Shown here piece by piece: positions 35,124 through 44,564 of a stretch of 53,546 nt of DNA. Each line of letters starts with the position of its first letter. The stretch's first letter is position 1. The stretch comes from an uncultured Bacteroidota bacterium (GTDB lineage Bacteria > Bacteroidota > Bacteroidia > Flavobacteriales > Flavobacteriaceae), in the NCBI GenBank assembly GCA_902512065.1, contig CABXHU010000008.1, positions 1 to 53,546 of the forward strand, in the 5' to 3' direction. A program made the translations under genes and the position numbers. Below the pieces are notes generated by a model that saw only the letters and a program-made list of their open reading frames with translations, ran no database searches and was not told where the DNA came from.

Positions 35124-36568
35124 TGAAAATTAATTTAAAGAAAACCAAGATTGTAGCAACTCTAGGGCCAGCATGTAAATCAAAAACGGCCATTCATTCT
35201 TTAATAAAAAGCGGCGTAAATGTACTTAGAATTAATTTTTCTCATGCTAAAAATGAAGAAATTCTCTCATATATAGATATCATTAGAAAATTAAATTCTA
35301 AGTATAATTATAATGTAGCAATTTTAGCTGATCTGCAGGGGCCTAAAATTAGAATTGGTGAGCTGGAAGAAGATATAAATCTAAATAAAGGAGATGAAAT
35401 ATTTGCAGATTCAGGTAAATCTTTCATTGGCAATAAAAATAGAGTCCATATTAATTATAAACAATTTCCAAAGGATGTTAAAAAAGGAGATCAGGTTTTA
35501 ATTGATGACGGAAAATATGCATTTGAAGTTATAGGAACTAATAATAAAGATAAGACCACGCTTAAGGCTTTAAATAAGGCTTGTTTAAAATCTAGAAAAG
35601 GAGTTAATCTCCCAAACACTAAAATATCAACCCCATCATTAACTACAAAGGATATAAAGGATGTAAAATTTGCAATTTCTTTAGAGGCTGATTGGATTGC
35701 CTTATCATTTGTAAGACATGGAAAAGATTTAATTGAATTAAAAAAAATCATTGATAGGTTTTCTAAAGCCAAGCTTTCTAAAGCTAAGATTCCAATAATC
35801 GCTAAGATTGAAAAACCTGAAGCATTAGATAATATTGAGAGTATTATTAAACATGCTGATGGAATAATGGTAGCACGGGGAGATTTAGGAATAGAAATTC
35901 CTTCTCAAGAGGTTCCATTAATTCAAAAGAAATTAGTGCATTTATCAAAAAAGGCAAGAATCCCAGTGATTATAGCAACTCAGATGATGGAGAGTATGAT
36001 AGAAAGCCTACAACCAACAAGAGCAGAGGTTAATGATGTTGCAAACTCAGTTATGGATGGAGCAGATGCAGTAATGCTTTCAGCAGAAACTTCAATTGGA
36101 AAACATCCATCTGCTGTTGTTTCTCAGATTGCAAAAATTATTAATTCTGTAGAGTATTCAGATCAAATTGTAGTGCCTGCAGAACCACCTACAATAAAAA
36201 CAGAGAGATATATAACTAAATTTATTTGTTTTCATGCTGCTAAAACGGCGAATGAGATTAATGCATCCTCTATTACAACTATGACAAATAGTGGATATAC
36301 GGGGTTTCAACTATCATCATGGAGACCACATTGTAATATATTAGTATTCACTTCTAATAAAAGAATTTTATGCCGTCTAAGTTTACTTTGGGGGGTTAAA
36401 TCTTTTTATTATAATAAAGAGGTGTCAACCGATAGATCAATAGAACACATTAATAAAATTTTGACTAAAAATGGCTATGCAAAAAAAGGCGATATGGTTA
36501 TTAATTTAGCAGCTATGCCAGTTAAGTCAAGAGGCATGGTAAATACACTAAGAATTTCAGAGATTTAA
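35123..36568 (+). CDS. pyk: Pyruvate kinase
   Basis: This enzyme converts PEP and ADP to pyruvate and ATP in glycolysis. The 481-residue product has KIVATLGPACKSKTAIHSLI, LADLQGPKIRIGEL, a catalytic-lysine region IPIIAKIEKPEALDNIE, GDLGIEIPSQEVPLIQK, and the metal/substrate motif MMESMIESLQPTRAEVNDVA with DGADAVMLSAETSIGKHP. The B domain is at about 75-170 and the C-terminal domain at about 350-481. It is the last gene of the acpP-pyk run and is translationally coupled to the gene before. Confidence 0.96.
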   Translation: MKINLKKTKIVATLGPACKSKTAIHSLIKSGVNVLRINFSHAKNEEILSYIDIIRKLNSKYNYNVAILADLQGPKIRIGELEEDINLNKGDEIFADSGKSFIGNKNRVHINYKQFPKDVKKGDQVLIDDGKYAFEVIGTNNKDKTTLKALNKACLKSRKGVNLPNTKISTPSLTTKDIKDVKFAISLEADWIALSFVRHGKDLIELKKIIDRFSKAKLSKAKIPIIAKIEKPEALDNIESIIKHADGIMVARGDLGIEIPSQEVPLIQKKLVHLSKKARIPVIIATQMMESMIESLQPTRAEVNDVANSVMDGADAVMLSAETSIGKHPSAVVSQIAKIINSVEYSDQIVVPAEPPTIKTERYITKFICFHAAKTANEINASSITTMTNSGYTGFQLSSWRPHCNILVFTSNKRILCRLSLLWGVKSFYYNKEVSTDRSIEHINKILTKNGYAKKGDMVINLAAMPVKSRGMVNTLRISEI

Positions 36569-36572
36569 TAAA

Positions 36573-37532
36573 CTACTCAAAATATATAGCTATATTTTTT
36601 TTGCCGTTCTTATCTATTGAGGCTCTGTACATTCCAGGGGTATTAAAAGCCATTTCTATATTCCCTTTATTATCAATAGCAATTAGCCCTCCATCTCCTC
36701 CAATTGAAGGAAGCTTCTTATGTATAACATGAGATACCGCTTCTTTTAACGATTTGTTTTTGTATTCCATTAATGCGGAAACATCATAGGCAACAACTGA
36801 TCTCATAAAATATTCTCCTGATCCTGTACATGATATAGCACATGTTTTATTATTAGCATATGTTCCCGCTCCAATAATTGGAGAATCTCCAATTCTCCCC
36901 CACTTTTTATTTGTCATTCCACCAGTAGAAGTACCAGCAGCTAAATTTCCATTTTTATCCATTGCCACACATCCAACAGTGCCAAACTTTGAAGATGAAT
37001 TTTGTTCTTTTTTTAGTTGATTTAATCTAAAGTCAGTAAAGAAATACTCTTGTTCTACCATTTCTAGATTTTCTAATTTTGCAAATTCTTCTGCACCTTC
37101 TCTAGAAAGAAACACATGCTCTGAATTAGTCATTATAGAATGGGCAAGAGTAATAGGATTTTTTATATGCATAGTGCCTGTGGAAGCTCCTGCATTAAGA
37201 TCTTCTCCGTTCATTATTGAAGCATCATGTTCAATGGTTCCTTGGCTAGTAAATACTGCCCCTTTCCCTGCGTTAAATAATGGTGAATCTTCTAGAATTT
37301 TTATTGTTTCCACAATAGCATCTGTACTACTTCCAGAAGATTTTAAAATTTCATATCCATGACTTATTGCCTCATCTAATTTTTCTCTTATTAATTTTTC
37401 TTTCTTGACCGATAAGTCTCCTTTTAGAATAATTCCTGCGCCTCCATGTATAGCAATTACAGGCTGATTATTAGTCTTATTTTCTTGACAGTTAAAACAT
37501 ATCAGTAATATTAGAATGTAAAAAAATCTCAT
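36573..37532 (-). CDS. Isoaspartyl peptidase/L-asparaginase, Ntn-hydrolase, probable lipoprotein
   Basis: The enzyme cleaves isoaspartyl dipeptides and asparagine after autocleavage into two subunits. Of 319 residues, Thr185 in KFGTVGCVAMDKNG is the expected nucleophile that starts the beta subunit. Family landmarks are VIAIHGGAGIIL, FNAGKGAVFTSQGTIEHDAS, STGGMTNKKWGRIGDSPIIG, and CTGSGEYFMRS. The N-terminus MRFFYILILLICFNCQENK is a signal sequence with cysteines at 12 and 15, so the protein is probably a periplasmic lipoprotein. It converges with pyk (4 bp gap). Confidence 0.9.
   Translation of the reverse strand: MRFFYILILLICFNCQENKTNNQPVIAIHGGAGIILKGDLSVKKEKLIREKLDEAISHGYEILKSSGSSTDAIVETIKILEDSPLFNAGKGAVFTSQGTIEHDASIMNGEDLNAGASTGTMHIKNPITLAHSIMTNSEHVFLSREGAEEFAKLENLEMVEQEYFFTDFRLNQLKKEQNSSSKFGTVGCVAMDKNGNLAAGTSTGGMTNKKWGRIGDSPIIGAGTYANNKTCAISCTGSGEYFMRSVVAYDVSALMEYKNKSLKEAVSHVIHKKLPSIGGDGGLIAIDNKGNIEMAFNTPGMYRASIDKNGKKNIAIYFE
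36579..36600. terminator. AT-rich hairpin with T-run after pyk
   Basis: AAAATATA-TAGC-TATATTTT forms an 8-bp stem followed by more T, 10 bp after the pyk stop and inside the 3' end of the convergent asparaginase gene. The stem has no G/C pair, so it would be a weak terminator. Confidence 0.35.
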
Positions 37533-37599
37533 TTAAAGTAAATATTTCTTAATAAATATTAGAAATCATTATCTTCGTTCAAGATAAAAATAATTTATT

Positions 37600-39132
37600 A
37601 TGAAAATTGATATTTCTCTACAAAAATTAGGTATAGCTTCCAGCAATCTAGGGACATCCACTGGGACAAAGTTCTTTGCTTCTGGAGATAATATAGATAG
37701 TATTTCCCCAGTTGACGGAAGTGTAATTGGATCTGTTACTTCAACTACAAAAGATGATTATGAAAAAGTAATCGAATCAGCTATGTCAGCTTTTAAAACC
37801 TTTAAAACAATGCCAGCACCTAAGAGAGGAGAAATGGTAAGACAATTTGGAAATAAATTAAGAGAACTTAAGGAGCCTTTAGGAATGCTAGTTTCTTATG
37901 AGATGGGAAAAAGCTTTCAGGAGGGTCTGGGAGAAGTTCAAGAAATGATTGATATATGTGATTTTGCAGTAGGATTATCTAGACAACTTCATGGGCTGAC
38001 TATGCATAGTGAAAGACCAGGACATAGGATGTATGAACAATATCACCCCTTGGGAATAGTTGGAATTATTTCAGCCTTTAATTTTCCTGTTGCTGTTTGG
38101 GCATGGAATACTTCTCTTGCTTGGATTTGTGGAAATGTATGTGTCTGGAAACCTAGCGAAAAAACGCCACTTTGCTCCATTGCATGTCAAAATATTATTG
38201 CCTCAGTCTTAAAAGAAAATAATTTACCTGAAGGAATTTCTTGTCTAATTAATGGAGATTATAAAGTAGGGGAATTTATGACTAAGGATACTAGAATCCC
38301 ATTAATTTCAGCTACAGGATCAACAAGAATGGGAAAAATTGTAGCGTCAGAAGTAGGGAAAAGATTAGGCAAATCATTACTTGAACTTGGAGGAAATAAC
38401 GCTATTATTGTAACTCCAGATGCAGATATTAAGATGACTGTAATTGGCGGGGTTTTTGGAGCGGTTGGAACTGCTGGCCAAAGATGTACTTCGACTAGAA
38501 GATTAATTATTCATGAATCAATTTTTGATTCTGTTAAGGATGCATTGGTAAGTGCATATGGGCAAATTAAAATTGGAGACCCACTAGACCAATCTAATCA
38601 TGTAGGGCCATTAATTGACACTGATGCAGTAAGAATGTATAGTGAAGCATTAGAAAAAGTAAAAAAAGAGGGAGGAAACATTATAGTTGAAGGAGGAGTA
38701 TTATCTGGCGAAGGATATGAAAGTGGTTGTTATGTAAAACCAGCTATTGTAGAGGCAGAACCAGATTTTGAAATAGTACAAGAAGAAACATTTGCCCCTA
38801 TTTTATATCTTTTAAAATATTCGGGTGATGTCACCAATGCAATAGAAATTCAAAATAATGTTAAGCAAGGCCTTTCATCTGCAATAATGACAAATAACTT
38901 GAAAGAGGCTGAAAAGTTTTTATCAGCTGCAGGCTCTGATTGTGGAATAGCTAATGTAAATATTGGTACTTCTGGTGCTGAAATTGGAGGTGCATTTGGA
39001 GGAGAAAAAGATACTGGTGGAGGAAGAGAATCAGGTTCTGATGCTTGGAAAATATATATGCGTAGGCAAACAAATACAATTAACTATACTGATGAGCTGC
39101 CATTAGCTCAGGGCATCAAATTTGATTTATAA
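37600..39132 (+). CDS. Aldehyde dehydrogenase, ALDH7 (aminoadipate-semialdehyde) type
   Basis: The 510-residue NAD-dependent dehydrogenase has catalytic Cys296 (GTAGQRCTSTRRL) and Glu262 (LLELGGNNAIIV). The pattern GIVGIISAFNFPVAVWAWN, HGLTMHSERPGHRMYEQYHP and the closing GGEKDTGGGRESGSDAWKIY is that of ALDH7/antiquitin, whose members oxidise alpha-aminoadipate semialdehyde in lysine degradation. Substrate is inferred from family. A TATCTTCG box about 20 bp upstream resembles the -7 consensus with one mismatch. It abuts the convergent SDR gene with no gap. Confidence 0.9.
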   Translation: MKIDISLQKLGIASSNLGTSTGTKFFASGDNIDSISPVDGSVIGSVTSTTKDDYEKVIESAMSAFKTFKTMPAPKRGEMVRQFGNKLRELKEPLGMLVSYEMGKSFQEGLGEVQEMIDICDFAVGLSRQLHGLTMHSERPGHRMYEQYHPLGIVGIISAFNFPVAVWAWNTSLAWICGNVCVWKPSEKTPLCSIACQNIIASVLKENNLPEGISCLINGDYKVGEFMTKDTRIPLISATGSTRMGKIVASEVGKRLGKSLLELGGNNAIIVTPDADIKMTVIGGVFGAVGTAGQRCTSTRRLIIHESIFDSVKDALVSAYGQIKIGDPLDQSNHVGPLIDTDAVRMYSEALEKVKKEGGNIIVEGGVLSGEGYESGCYVKPAIVEAEPDFEIVQEETFAPILYLLKYSGDVTNAIEIQNNVKQGLSSAIMTNNLKEAEKFLSAAGSDCGIANVNIGTSGAEIGGAFGGEKDTGGGRESGSDAWKIYMRRQTNTINYTDELPLAQGIKFDL

Positions 39133-39885
39133 TTACTGTTTATTTATGATTGAGCTGCTAGCTTGATCTTGTGGAAGAATCAGCACATCTGCTATATTTA
39201 CATGATGAGGTCTAGATATCACAAATTCAATAATTTCAGCAATATCATCTGCTTCAAGGGCTTTGTAGCCTTTATAAATAGTATCTGCAATAGCATCCCC
39301 TTTAAATCTAACTTTTGAAAATTCAGTTTCAACTAGTCCAGGATTTATTTCCGAGACTTTAATGTTGTGCTTATTTAGGTCAATTCGCATTCCTTTTGAA
39401 ATGGCATTCACAGCATGTTTTGAAGCACAATAGACATTCCCTTTTTCATAAACCTCTCTGCCTGCAAGTGAGCCTATATTAATAATATGACCTGAAGATT
39501 TTTCAACCATTCTTGGAATCACTGCTTTAGCTACATAAAGAACCCCTTTAACATTACTATCAATCATTTTATCCCAATCATCTGTATTCCCGTCCTGAAT
39601 TTTATCTAATCCATGAGCATTCCCAGCATTATTGATAAGGATATCAATATTTTGGAAATCTTCTGGAAGACTTCCAATTGCTGTAGTTACCTGTTGATTA
39701 TCTGAAACATCAAAACATAAGGAGGTAGCTGAAGTTAATTTTGATAAATCTTCTCTAATTTTATCTAATTCTTCCGTTCTTCTTCCACAGATAATTAATT
39801 GCATTTTTGATTGTGCAAGCCTATATGCAGTAGCCTTGCCTATTCCACTAGTAGCCCCTGTAATTAAAACTGTTTTTGTCTCCAT
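39133..39885 (-). CDS. SDR-family NAD(P)-dependent oxidoreductase
   Basis: The 250-residue classical short-chain dehydrogenase has TGATSGIGKATAYRLA (cofactor loop), INNAGNAHG, and the catalytic Ser139, Tyr152 and Lys156 (INIGSLAG and VYCASKHAV). The basic CGRRTEEL after beta 2 suggests NADP preference. It is close to the YdfG type, which reduces 3-hydroxy acids and malonic semialdehyde; the actual substrate is unknown. It is divergent from moxR over 152 bp, in which I see no further gene. Confidence 0.87.
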   Translation of the reverse strand: METKTVLITGATSGIGKATAYRLAQSKMQLIICGRRTEELDKIREDLSKLTSATSLCFDVSDNQQVTTAIGSLPEDFQNIDILINNAGNAHGLDKIQDGNTDDWDKMIDSNVKGVLYVAKAVIPRMVEKSSGHIINIGSLAGREVYEKGNVYCASKHAVNAISKGMRIDLNKHNIKVSEINPGLVETEFSKVRFKGDAIADTIYKGYKALEADDIAEIIEFVISRPHHVNIADVLILPQDQASSSIINKQ

Positions 39886-40037
39886 ATTTGCTCTCTACAA
39901 CTAAATTATCAAAGAAAATGTTAAAAATTATGTTAAAATTGATTTTTTTAACCAATTATTAACAGATTATTCCTGAATGATTTTCGAATTTGCATGGTTA
40001 TAACTTATGATTATTAAACTAATAAAATTGTAATATC

Positions 40038-41033
40038 ATGGAAAAGAAAGTAGATATTAAGAAAATTAATGAAAAAATAAAGAAGGAAAGCGCCTTTATT
40101 GACCTGTTAACTTTTGAAATTAACAAGGTAATTGTTGGCCAAAAAGTAATGATTGAAAGATTGTTAATAGGACTGCTTGGTCAAGGACACATATTGTTAG
40201 AAGGTGTGCCAGGATTAGCAAAAACTCTAGCAATAAATACGCTGTCTAAGGCTATTAGTGGTAGTTTTAGCAGAATACAATTTACTCCAGATTTATTACC
40301 AGCAGATGTTGTTGGGACTTTAATTTATAACATGAAACAGACTAAGTTCTCTGTAAAAAAAGGACCGATTTTTGCAAACTTTGTTTTAGCTGATGAAATT
40401 AATCGTGCACCAGCTAAGGTACAATCCGCCCTTCTTGAAGCTATGCAGGAAAAACAAGTTACAATTGGAGATGAATCATTCATTTTAGATAAGCCATTTT
40501 TGGTTATGGCTACCCAGAATCCAATAGATCAAGAGGGAACTTATAGCCTCCCTGAAGCTCAAGTAGATAGATTTATGCTTAAGACAGTTATTGATTATCC
40601 TAAAATGGATGACGAAAAAGCTATTATTAGGTCTAATCTTTCAGGTGTTGAACAAAAAATTAAACCAGTTGTTACTGTTAAACAAATATTAAAAGCTCAG
40701 AAGCTTATTAATGAGGTTTATATGGATGAAAAAATAGAATCTTATATTCTTGATATTATTTTTGCAACCAGATTTCCAGCAAAATATAATTTACAAGACC
40801 TTGAACCATTAATTTCTTTTGGAGCCTCTCCAAGAGGAAGTATAAATTTAGCCTTAGCATCAAAATGCTATGCATTTATTAACAGAAGAGGTTATGTAAT
40901 TCCAGAAGATGTTAGAGCTGTTGTGCACGATGTGTTGCAGCATAGAATCGGAATCACTTATGAGGCAGAGGCTGAAAATTTAACATCCATTGACATCATT
41001 AATAAGATAGTTAATGAGATTGAAGTCCCTTAA
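40038..41033 (+). CDS. moxR: MoxR-family AAA ATPase of the Bat operon
   Basis: The 331-residue AAA+ ATPase has Walker A GVPGLAKT, Walker B FVLADEINRAPAKVQSALLE, the sensor-1 stretch MATQNPIDQEGTYSLPEAQ, and a C-terminal lid with SFGASPRGSINLALASK (sensor 2). MoxR proteins act as chaperones that assemble or activate von Willebrand A-domain proteins. Here the partners would be the DUF58, BatA and BatB proteins encoded directly downstream. Confidence 0.95.
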   Translation: MEKKVDIKKINEKIKKESAFIDLLTFEINKVIVGQKVMIERLLIGLLGQGHILLEGVPGLAKTLAINTLSKAISGSFSRIQFTPDLLPADVVGTLIYNMKQTKFSVKKGPIFANFVLADEINRAPAKVQSALLEAMQEKQVTIGDESFILDKPFLVMATQNPIDQEGTYSLPEAQVDRFMLKTVIDYPKMDDEKAIIRSNLSGVEQKIKPVVTVKQILKAQKLINEVYMDEKIESYILDIIFATRFPAKYNLQDLEPLISFGASPRGSINLALASKCYAFINRRGYVIPEDVRAVVHDVLQHRIGITYEAEAENLTSIDIINKIVNEIEVP

Positions 41034-41061
41034 TGAATTTATTAATTCATAAAAATTTCTA

Positions 41062-41925
41062 ATGAATACGAAAGAGCTACTTAAAAAGGTTCGTAAGATT
41101 GAGATAAAAACAAGAAAATTATCTGATCATATTTTTGGAGGAGAATACCATTCTACTTTCAAGGGTAGAGGAATGACCTTTAGTGAAGTAAGACAGTATC
41201 AAATAGGAGATGATGTTAGAGCAATTGATTGGAATGTGACCGCTAGATATAATGAACCTTTTGTAAAAGTATTTGAGGAAGAAAGAGAGCTTACAATGAT
41301 GTTGATTGTTGATATTTCTGGCTCAGAATTTTATGGAACCTCTTCAACATTTAAAAATGAATATTTAATAGAAATAGCAGCAACATTAGCTTTTTCTGCA
41401 AATCAAAATAATGATAAAGTAGGATTAATTTTATTTACTGACCAAGTTGAATTATACATTCCACCCAAGAAAGGTAAGCCACATATTTTAAGAATTATAA
41501 GGGAATTAATTGAATTTAAACCCACTAATAAAAAGACTGATATAAATGCACCGCTTCAATTTGTATCTAAAATTTTAAAAAATCGTGCTATTGTTTTTTT
41601 AATGTCTGATTTTATTTCAGAGGACTATTCTAATTCACTTCGAATTATTTCATCTAAACATGATATAACAGGAATTAGAGTATATGATAAAAGTGAAATT
41701 ACTATACCCAATTTAGGATTAGTTCATCTAATGGACAATGAGGCAAATAAAATGAAACTGGTTTATACTGGTTCAAAAAAGATTAGAAAAAAATATGAGA
41801 ACTACTATAGAAATAGAATCCAATTGTTTGAGGAGAATTTCAAGAAGGCTGGTGCAGGGATTATTGAGTGTTCTACAACAGATAGTTATCAGAAAAAATT
41901 ATTAAGATATTTTAGAAATAGATAA
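41062..41925 (+). CDS. DUF58 (VWA-like) protein of the Bat operon
   Basis: The 287-residue product has the DUF58 signature GRGMTFSEVRQYQIGDDVRA and IDWNVTARYNEPFVKVFEEE, followed by a VWA-like fold with DISGS in the metal-site position (LMMLIVDISGSEFYG region) and VFLMSDFISEDY. It has no membrane segment. It follows moxR by 28 bp, the standard arrangement in which MoxR works on the DUF58 protein. Confidence 0.93.
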   Translation: MNTKELLKKVRKIEIKTRKLSDHIFGGEYHSTFKGRGMTFSEVRQYQIGDDVRAIDWNVTARYNEPFVKVFEEERELTMMLIVDISGSEFYGTSSTFKNEYLIEIAATLAFSANQNNDKVGLILFTDQVELYIPPKKGKPHILRIIRELIEFKPTNKKTDINAPLQFVSKILKNRAIVFLMSDFISEDYSNSLRIISSKHDITGIRVYDKSEITIPNLGLVHLMDNEANKMKLVYTGSKKIRKKYENYYRNRIQLFEENFKKAGAGIIECSTTDSYQKKLLRYFRNR

Positions 41926-41931
41926 GTTAAA

Positions 41932-43560
41932 ATGATCAATAATAACTTTAGAATATTAATAGTTTTATTTATAGGAGTTACGACATCTATAATGTCACAG
42001 AAGCTTGTGACTTCAATTGATAGTACTAGTATTTTTATTGGAGAAGAAATCAACTATAAATTAGAGATATATTCAGATAGCTTGCCTGAAATTAAATTTC
42101 CTGAGTCAGAGAGTTTTACCTCAATGGAAGTGTTAAAAATTTATGATACAGACACAATAGTATCTAATGATAAATATATAGTTTCAAAGAAATATGCGCT
42201 AACTAATTTTGATGCAGCAAGCTATATTCTTTCAAAACAGAAGGTTGTTTTTGGAGATACTACATTATTTTCAGATTCAAAAAAAATTGAAGTTAAATTA
42301 GTTGAGGTTGATACATCTAAACAAGGATTATACGCAATAAAGCCTAATATAGAGATGAGTAAGCTTGACATATTTTTAACTAGAGCAAATTCATTTGCAA
42401 ATGACTATATGTCTATTTTAATTTTAATTTTAATTCTTGTTTTATTATACATTTACAGAAATAAAATATTTGGGAATAAGGAATTTAAATATGAAAAGTC
42501 TCCGTATCAAAAAGCCAAGGATGATATAAATGTATTAATAAGATCAGGATATACTGCTGATAAGGGCGCAAAGGGATATTATTCCAAATTAAGTTTTATT
42601 ATAAGAAACTTTTTAGAAATTAAGGTTTTTGATCATTCACTGGAAAGCACAACAAATGAGTTATTATTTGAATTAAAAAAAATTAAATCAAGCGGTGAGT
42701 TAAAATTAACCACATCAACATTAAATAATTTACATCAGATCCTGCAAACAGCAGACTTAGTAAAATTTGCTAAATATCATCCAGATGAAGATATAGCAAA
42801 AAAAGACACTGAAAAAATTAAGATTATAGTAGATGAGATTAATAATATCCTTCCAGAACCTACAATGCAAGAATTAAAAAAAGACTATGAATTTCATCAA
42901 AAATTGTTAAAGCAGGAAAGGAGCAAAAAAATCAAAAAAGCCATCATAGTCTTTACGGGGATTCTGGTTTCGGGTATTTTAATTTCAAGTATTTTATTTG
43001 GATTTACATATGTTAAGGACACTATACTTAGAAATGATAATTTAATTTTATTAGAGACAAAAAATTGGGTTACTACTGAATATGGTGCTCCTGGAATCAC
43101 CATTGAAACACCAGAGGTATTAACAAGAAAATTATCAGAGCCTAATTTTAAATATTTAAACTCTACAAATTTATCTGAGTTCTCGTTTAAAAACAATGAT
43201 AATTCAATGCAGATTTATGTCTCAAATACAAAATTCAATGATAAAATTAAGCCAGAAGATTTTCAAAAATACATTGATTATTCTCTTGATATAATAGAAA
43301 CTATGGGCCTGAGTAATATTGTAATTAAGTATGAAAATTTTACTACTGCTAATGAGGCTGAAGGCATTAGAGTATATGGTTCAGCAGATTTTATGGATTC
43401 TAATAGTGATAAAATAATAAGTGGGAAATATTCAATATTAGGATTTTTTACTGAGAATGGATTTAAACAACTAATTATAATTCAGAAGGATGATATTTAT
43501 TTAAATGACATCACAGACAATGTTATCTCTTCAGTTGAATTAATTAAAAAGCAACAATAA
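41932..43560 (+). CDS. BatD-like/DUF4381-like protein with extra C-terminal domain
   Basis: The 542-residue product has a signal peptide (cut near IMSQ) and a BatD-like beta domain (about 22-130: VTSIDSTSIFIGEEINYKLE). A membrane helix follows at ~160-178. Next is a cytoplasmic DUF4381-like helical region (about 185-300: KGYYSKLSFIIRNFLEIKVF, ESTTNELLFELKKI, ADLVKFAKYHPDEDIAKKD). A second helix lies at ~343-360, then a final ~180-residue domain on the outer side (NWVTTEYGAPGITIETPEVL to the C-terminus) that I do not recognise. It sits 6 bp after DUF58 and overlaps batA by one base (TAATG). The role is presumably to join the cytoplasmic and periplasmic parts of the Bat complex. Confidence 0.7.
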   Translation: MINNNFRILIVLFIGVTTSIMSQKLVTSIDSTSIFIGEEINYKLEIYSDSLPEIKFPESESFTSMEVLKIYDTDTIVSNDKYIVSKKYALTNFDAASYILSKQKVVFGDTTLFSDSKKIEVKLVEVDTSKQGLYAIKPNIEMSKLDIFLTRANSFANDYMSILILILILVLLYIYRNKIFGNKEFKYEKSPYQKAKDDINVLIRSGYTADKGAKGYYSKLSFIIRNFLEIKVFDHSLESTTNELLFELKKIKSSGELKLTTSTLNNLHQILQTADLVKFAKYHPDEDIAKKDTEKIKIIVDEINNILPEPTMQELKKDYEFHQKLLKQERSKKIKKAIIVFTGILVSGILISSILFGFTYVKDTILRNDNLILLETKNWVTTEYGAPGITIETPEVLTRKLSEPNFKYLNSTNLSEFSFKNNDNSMQIYVSNTKFNDKIKPEDFQKYIDYSLDIIETMGLSNIVIKYENFTTANEAEGIRVYGSADFMDSNSDKIISGKYSILGFFTENGFKQLIIIQKDDIYLNDITDNVISSVELIKKQQ

Positions 43561-44564
43561 TGATTTTAAAAATAGAATTTTTAAATATTGAATTTTTATG
43601 GTTGTTGGCAGCCATACCATTATTAGCTTTATGGTATTATTATACAGGCAAGTACAAATCTAATACCTTGAATTTTTCTAATTCAGAAGCATTCTCAGAG
43701 TCAAAATCATTTGTTGTATTGCTTGAGCCAATTCTTAGAATTTTTAGAATGATTGCTTTAACGTTACTGATTATTGCATTAGCAAGACCTCAGGTTACTG
43801 ACATGTCTACAAGAGTTAAAAATAATCAAGGGATAGATATTGTTATGGCTATTGATGTTTCAGCAAGTATGTTGGCAAAAGATTTAAAACCAAATAGACT
43901 AGAAGCATTAAAAAATGTGGCTGCAAATTTTATTAGAAGTAGAACAACTGATAGAATTGGCCTTGTTGAATATGCTGGTGAAAGCTATACAAAGACCCCA
44001 ATAACTAGTGATAAGTCAATTATTCTCCGGTCTTTAAGGGAAATAGAATATAATACAATTATTGAAGGAGGCACTGCTATAGGGATGGGCCTGGCAACTT
44101 CTGTAAACAGAATAAAAGATAGTAAGGCTATAAGTAAGGTGGTTATTTTATTAACGGATGGTGTAAATAATTCAGGATTTATAGACCCTTTAACAGCAGC
44201 AGAACTTGCTAATGAATTTGGCATTAAAATATATACAATTGGATTAGGGACTAATGGTATGGCACTATCTCCTATAGGCATTGATTCTAGAGGAAAATTT
44301 AACTATGCAAATGCTAAAGTTGAAATAGATGAAAAGCTTTTAAAAGAAATTGCTGACATGACAGGAGGAAAATATTTTAGAGCAACGAATAATAGTAAAT
44401 TAATAGAGATATATGACGATATTGATAAGCTTGAAAGATCAGATATTGAAGAATTTAAATATTATAATGTTCAAGAAAAATACAGACTTTTTCTTTTGCC
44501 TGCACTAATACTAATTGGATTGGAAATGATTTTAAAATTTACTTTGTTTAGAAGTTTTATATAA
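43560..44564 (+). CDS. batA: BatA, membrane-anchored VWA-domain protein
   Basis: The 334-residue product has two N-terminal membrane helices (about 9-25 and 58-77), a VWA domain (about 90-290), and a C-terminal helix (about 312-331). The metal-ion-dependent adhesion site is complete: DVSAS in IVMAIDVSASMLAKDLKP, a Thr in GGTAIGMGLATSV, and LLTDGVNNSG. It is the first of two tandem VWA proteins of the aerotolerance operon. Its start and its stop each overlap a neighbour by one base (TAATG). Confidence 0.94.
   Translation: MILKIEFLNIEFLWLLAAIPLLALWYYYTGKYKSNTLNFSNSEAFSESKSFVVLLEPILRIFRMIALTLLIIALARPQVTDMSTRVKNNQGIDIVMAIDVSASMLAKDLKPNRLEALKNVAANFIRSRTTDRIGLVEYAGESYTKTPITSDKSIILRSLREIEYNTIIEGGTAIGMGLATSVNRIKDSKAISKVVILLTDGVNNSGFIDPLTAAELANEFGIKIYTIGLGTNGMALSPIGIDSRGKFNYANAKVEIDEKLLKEIADMTGGKYFRATNNSKLIEIYDDIDKLERSDIEEFKYYNVQEKYRLFLLPALILIGLEMILKFTLFRSFI

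Noticed and set aside
39886-40037. Riboswitch or leader peptide before moxR
   Set aside because: The 152-bp gap is AT-rich with only weak AATTG/CAATT symmetry and no pattern I recognise.
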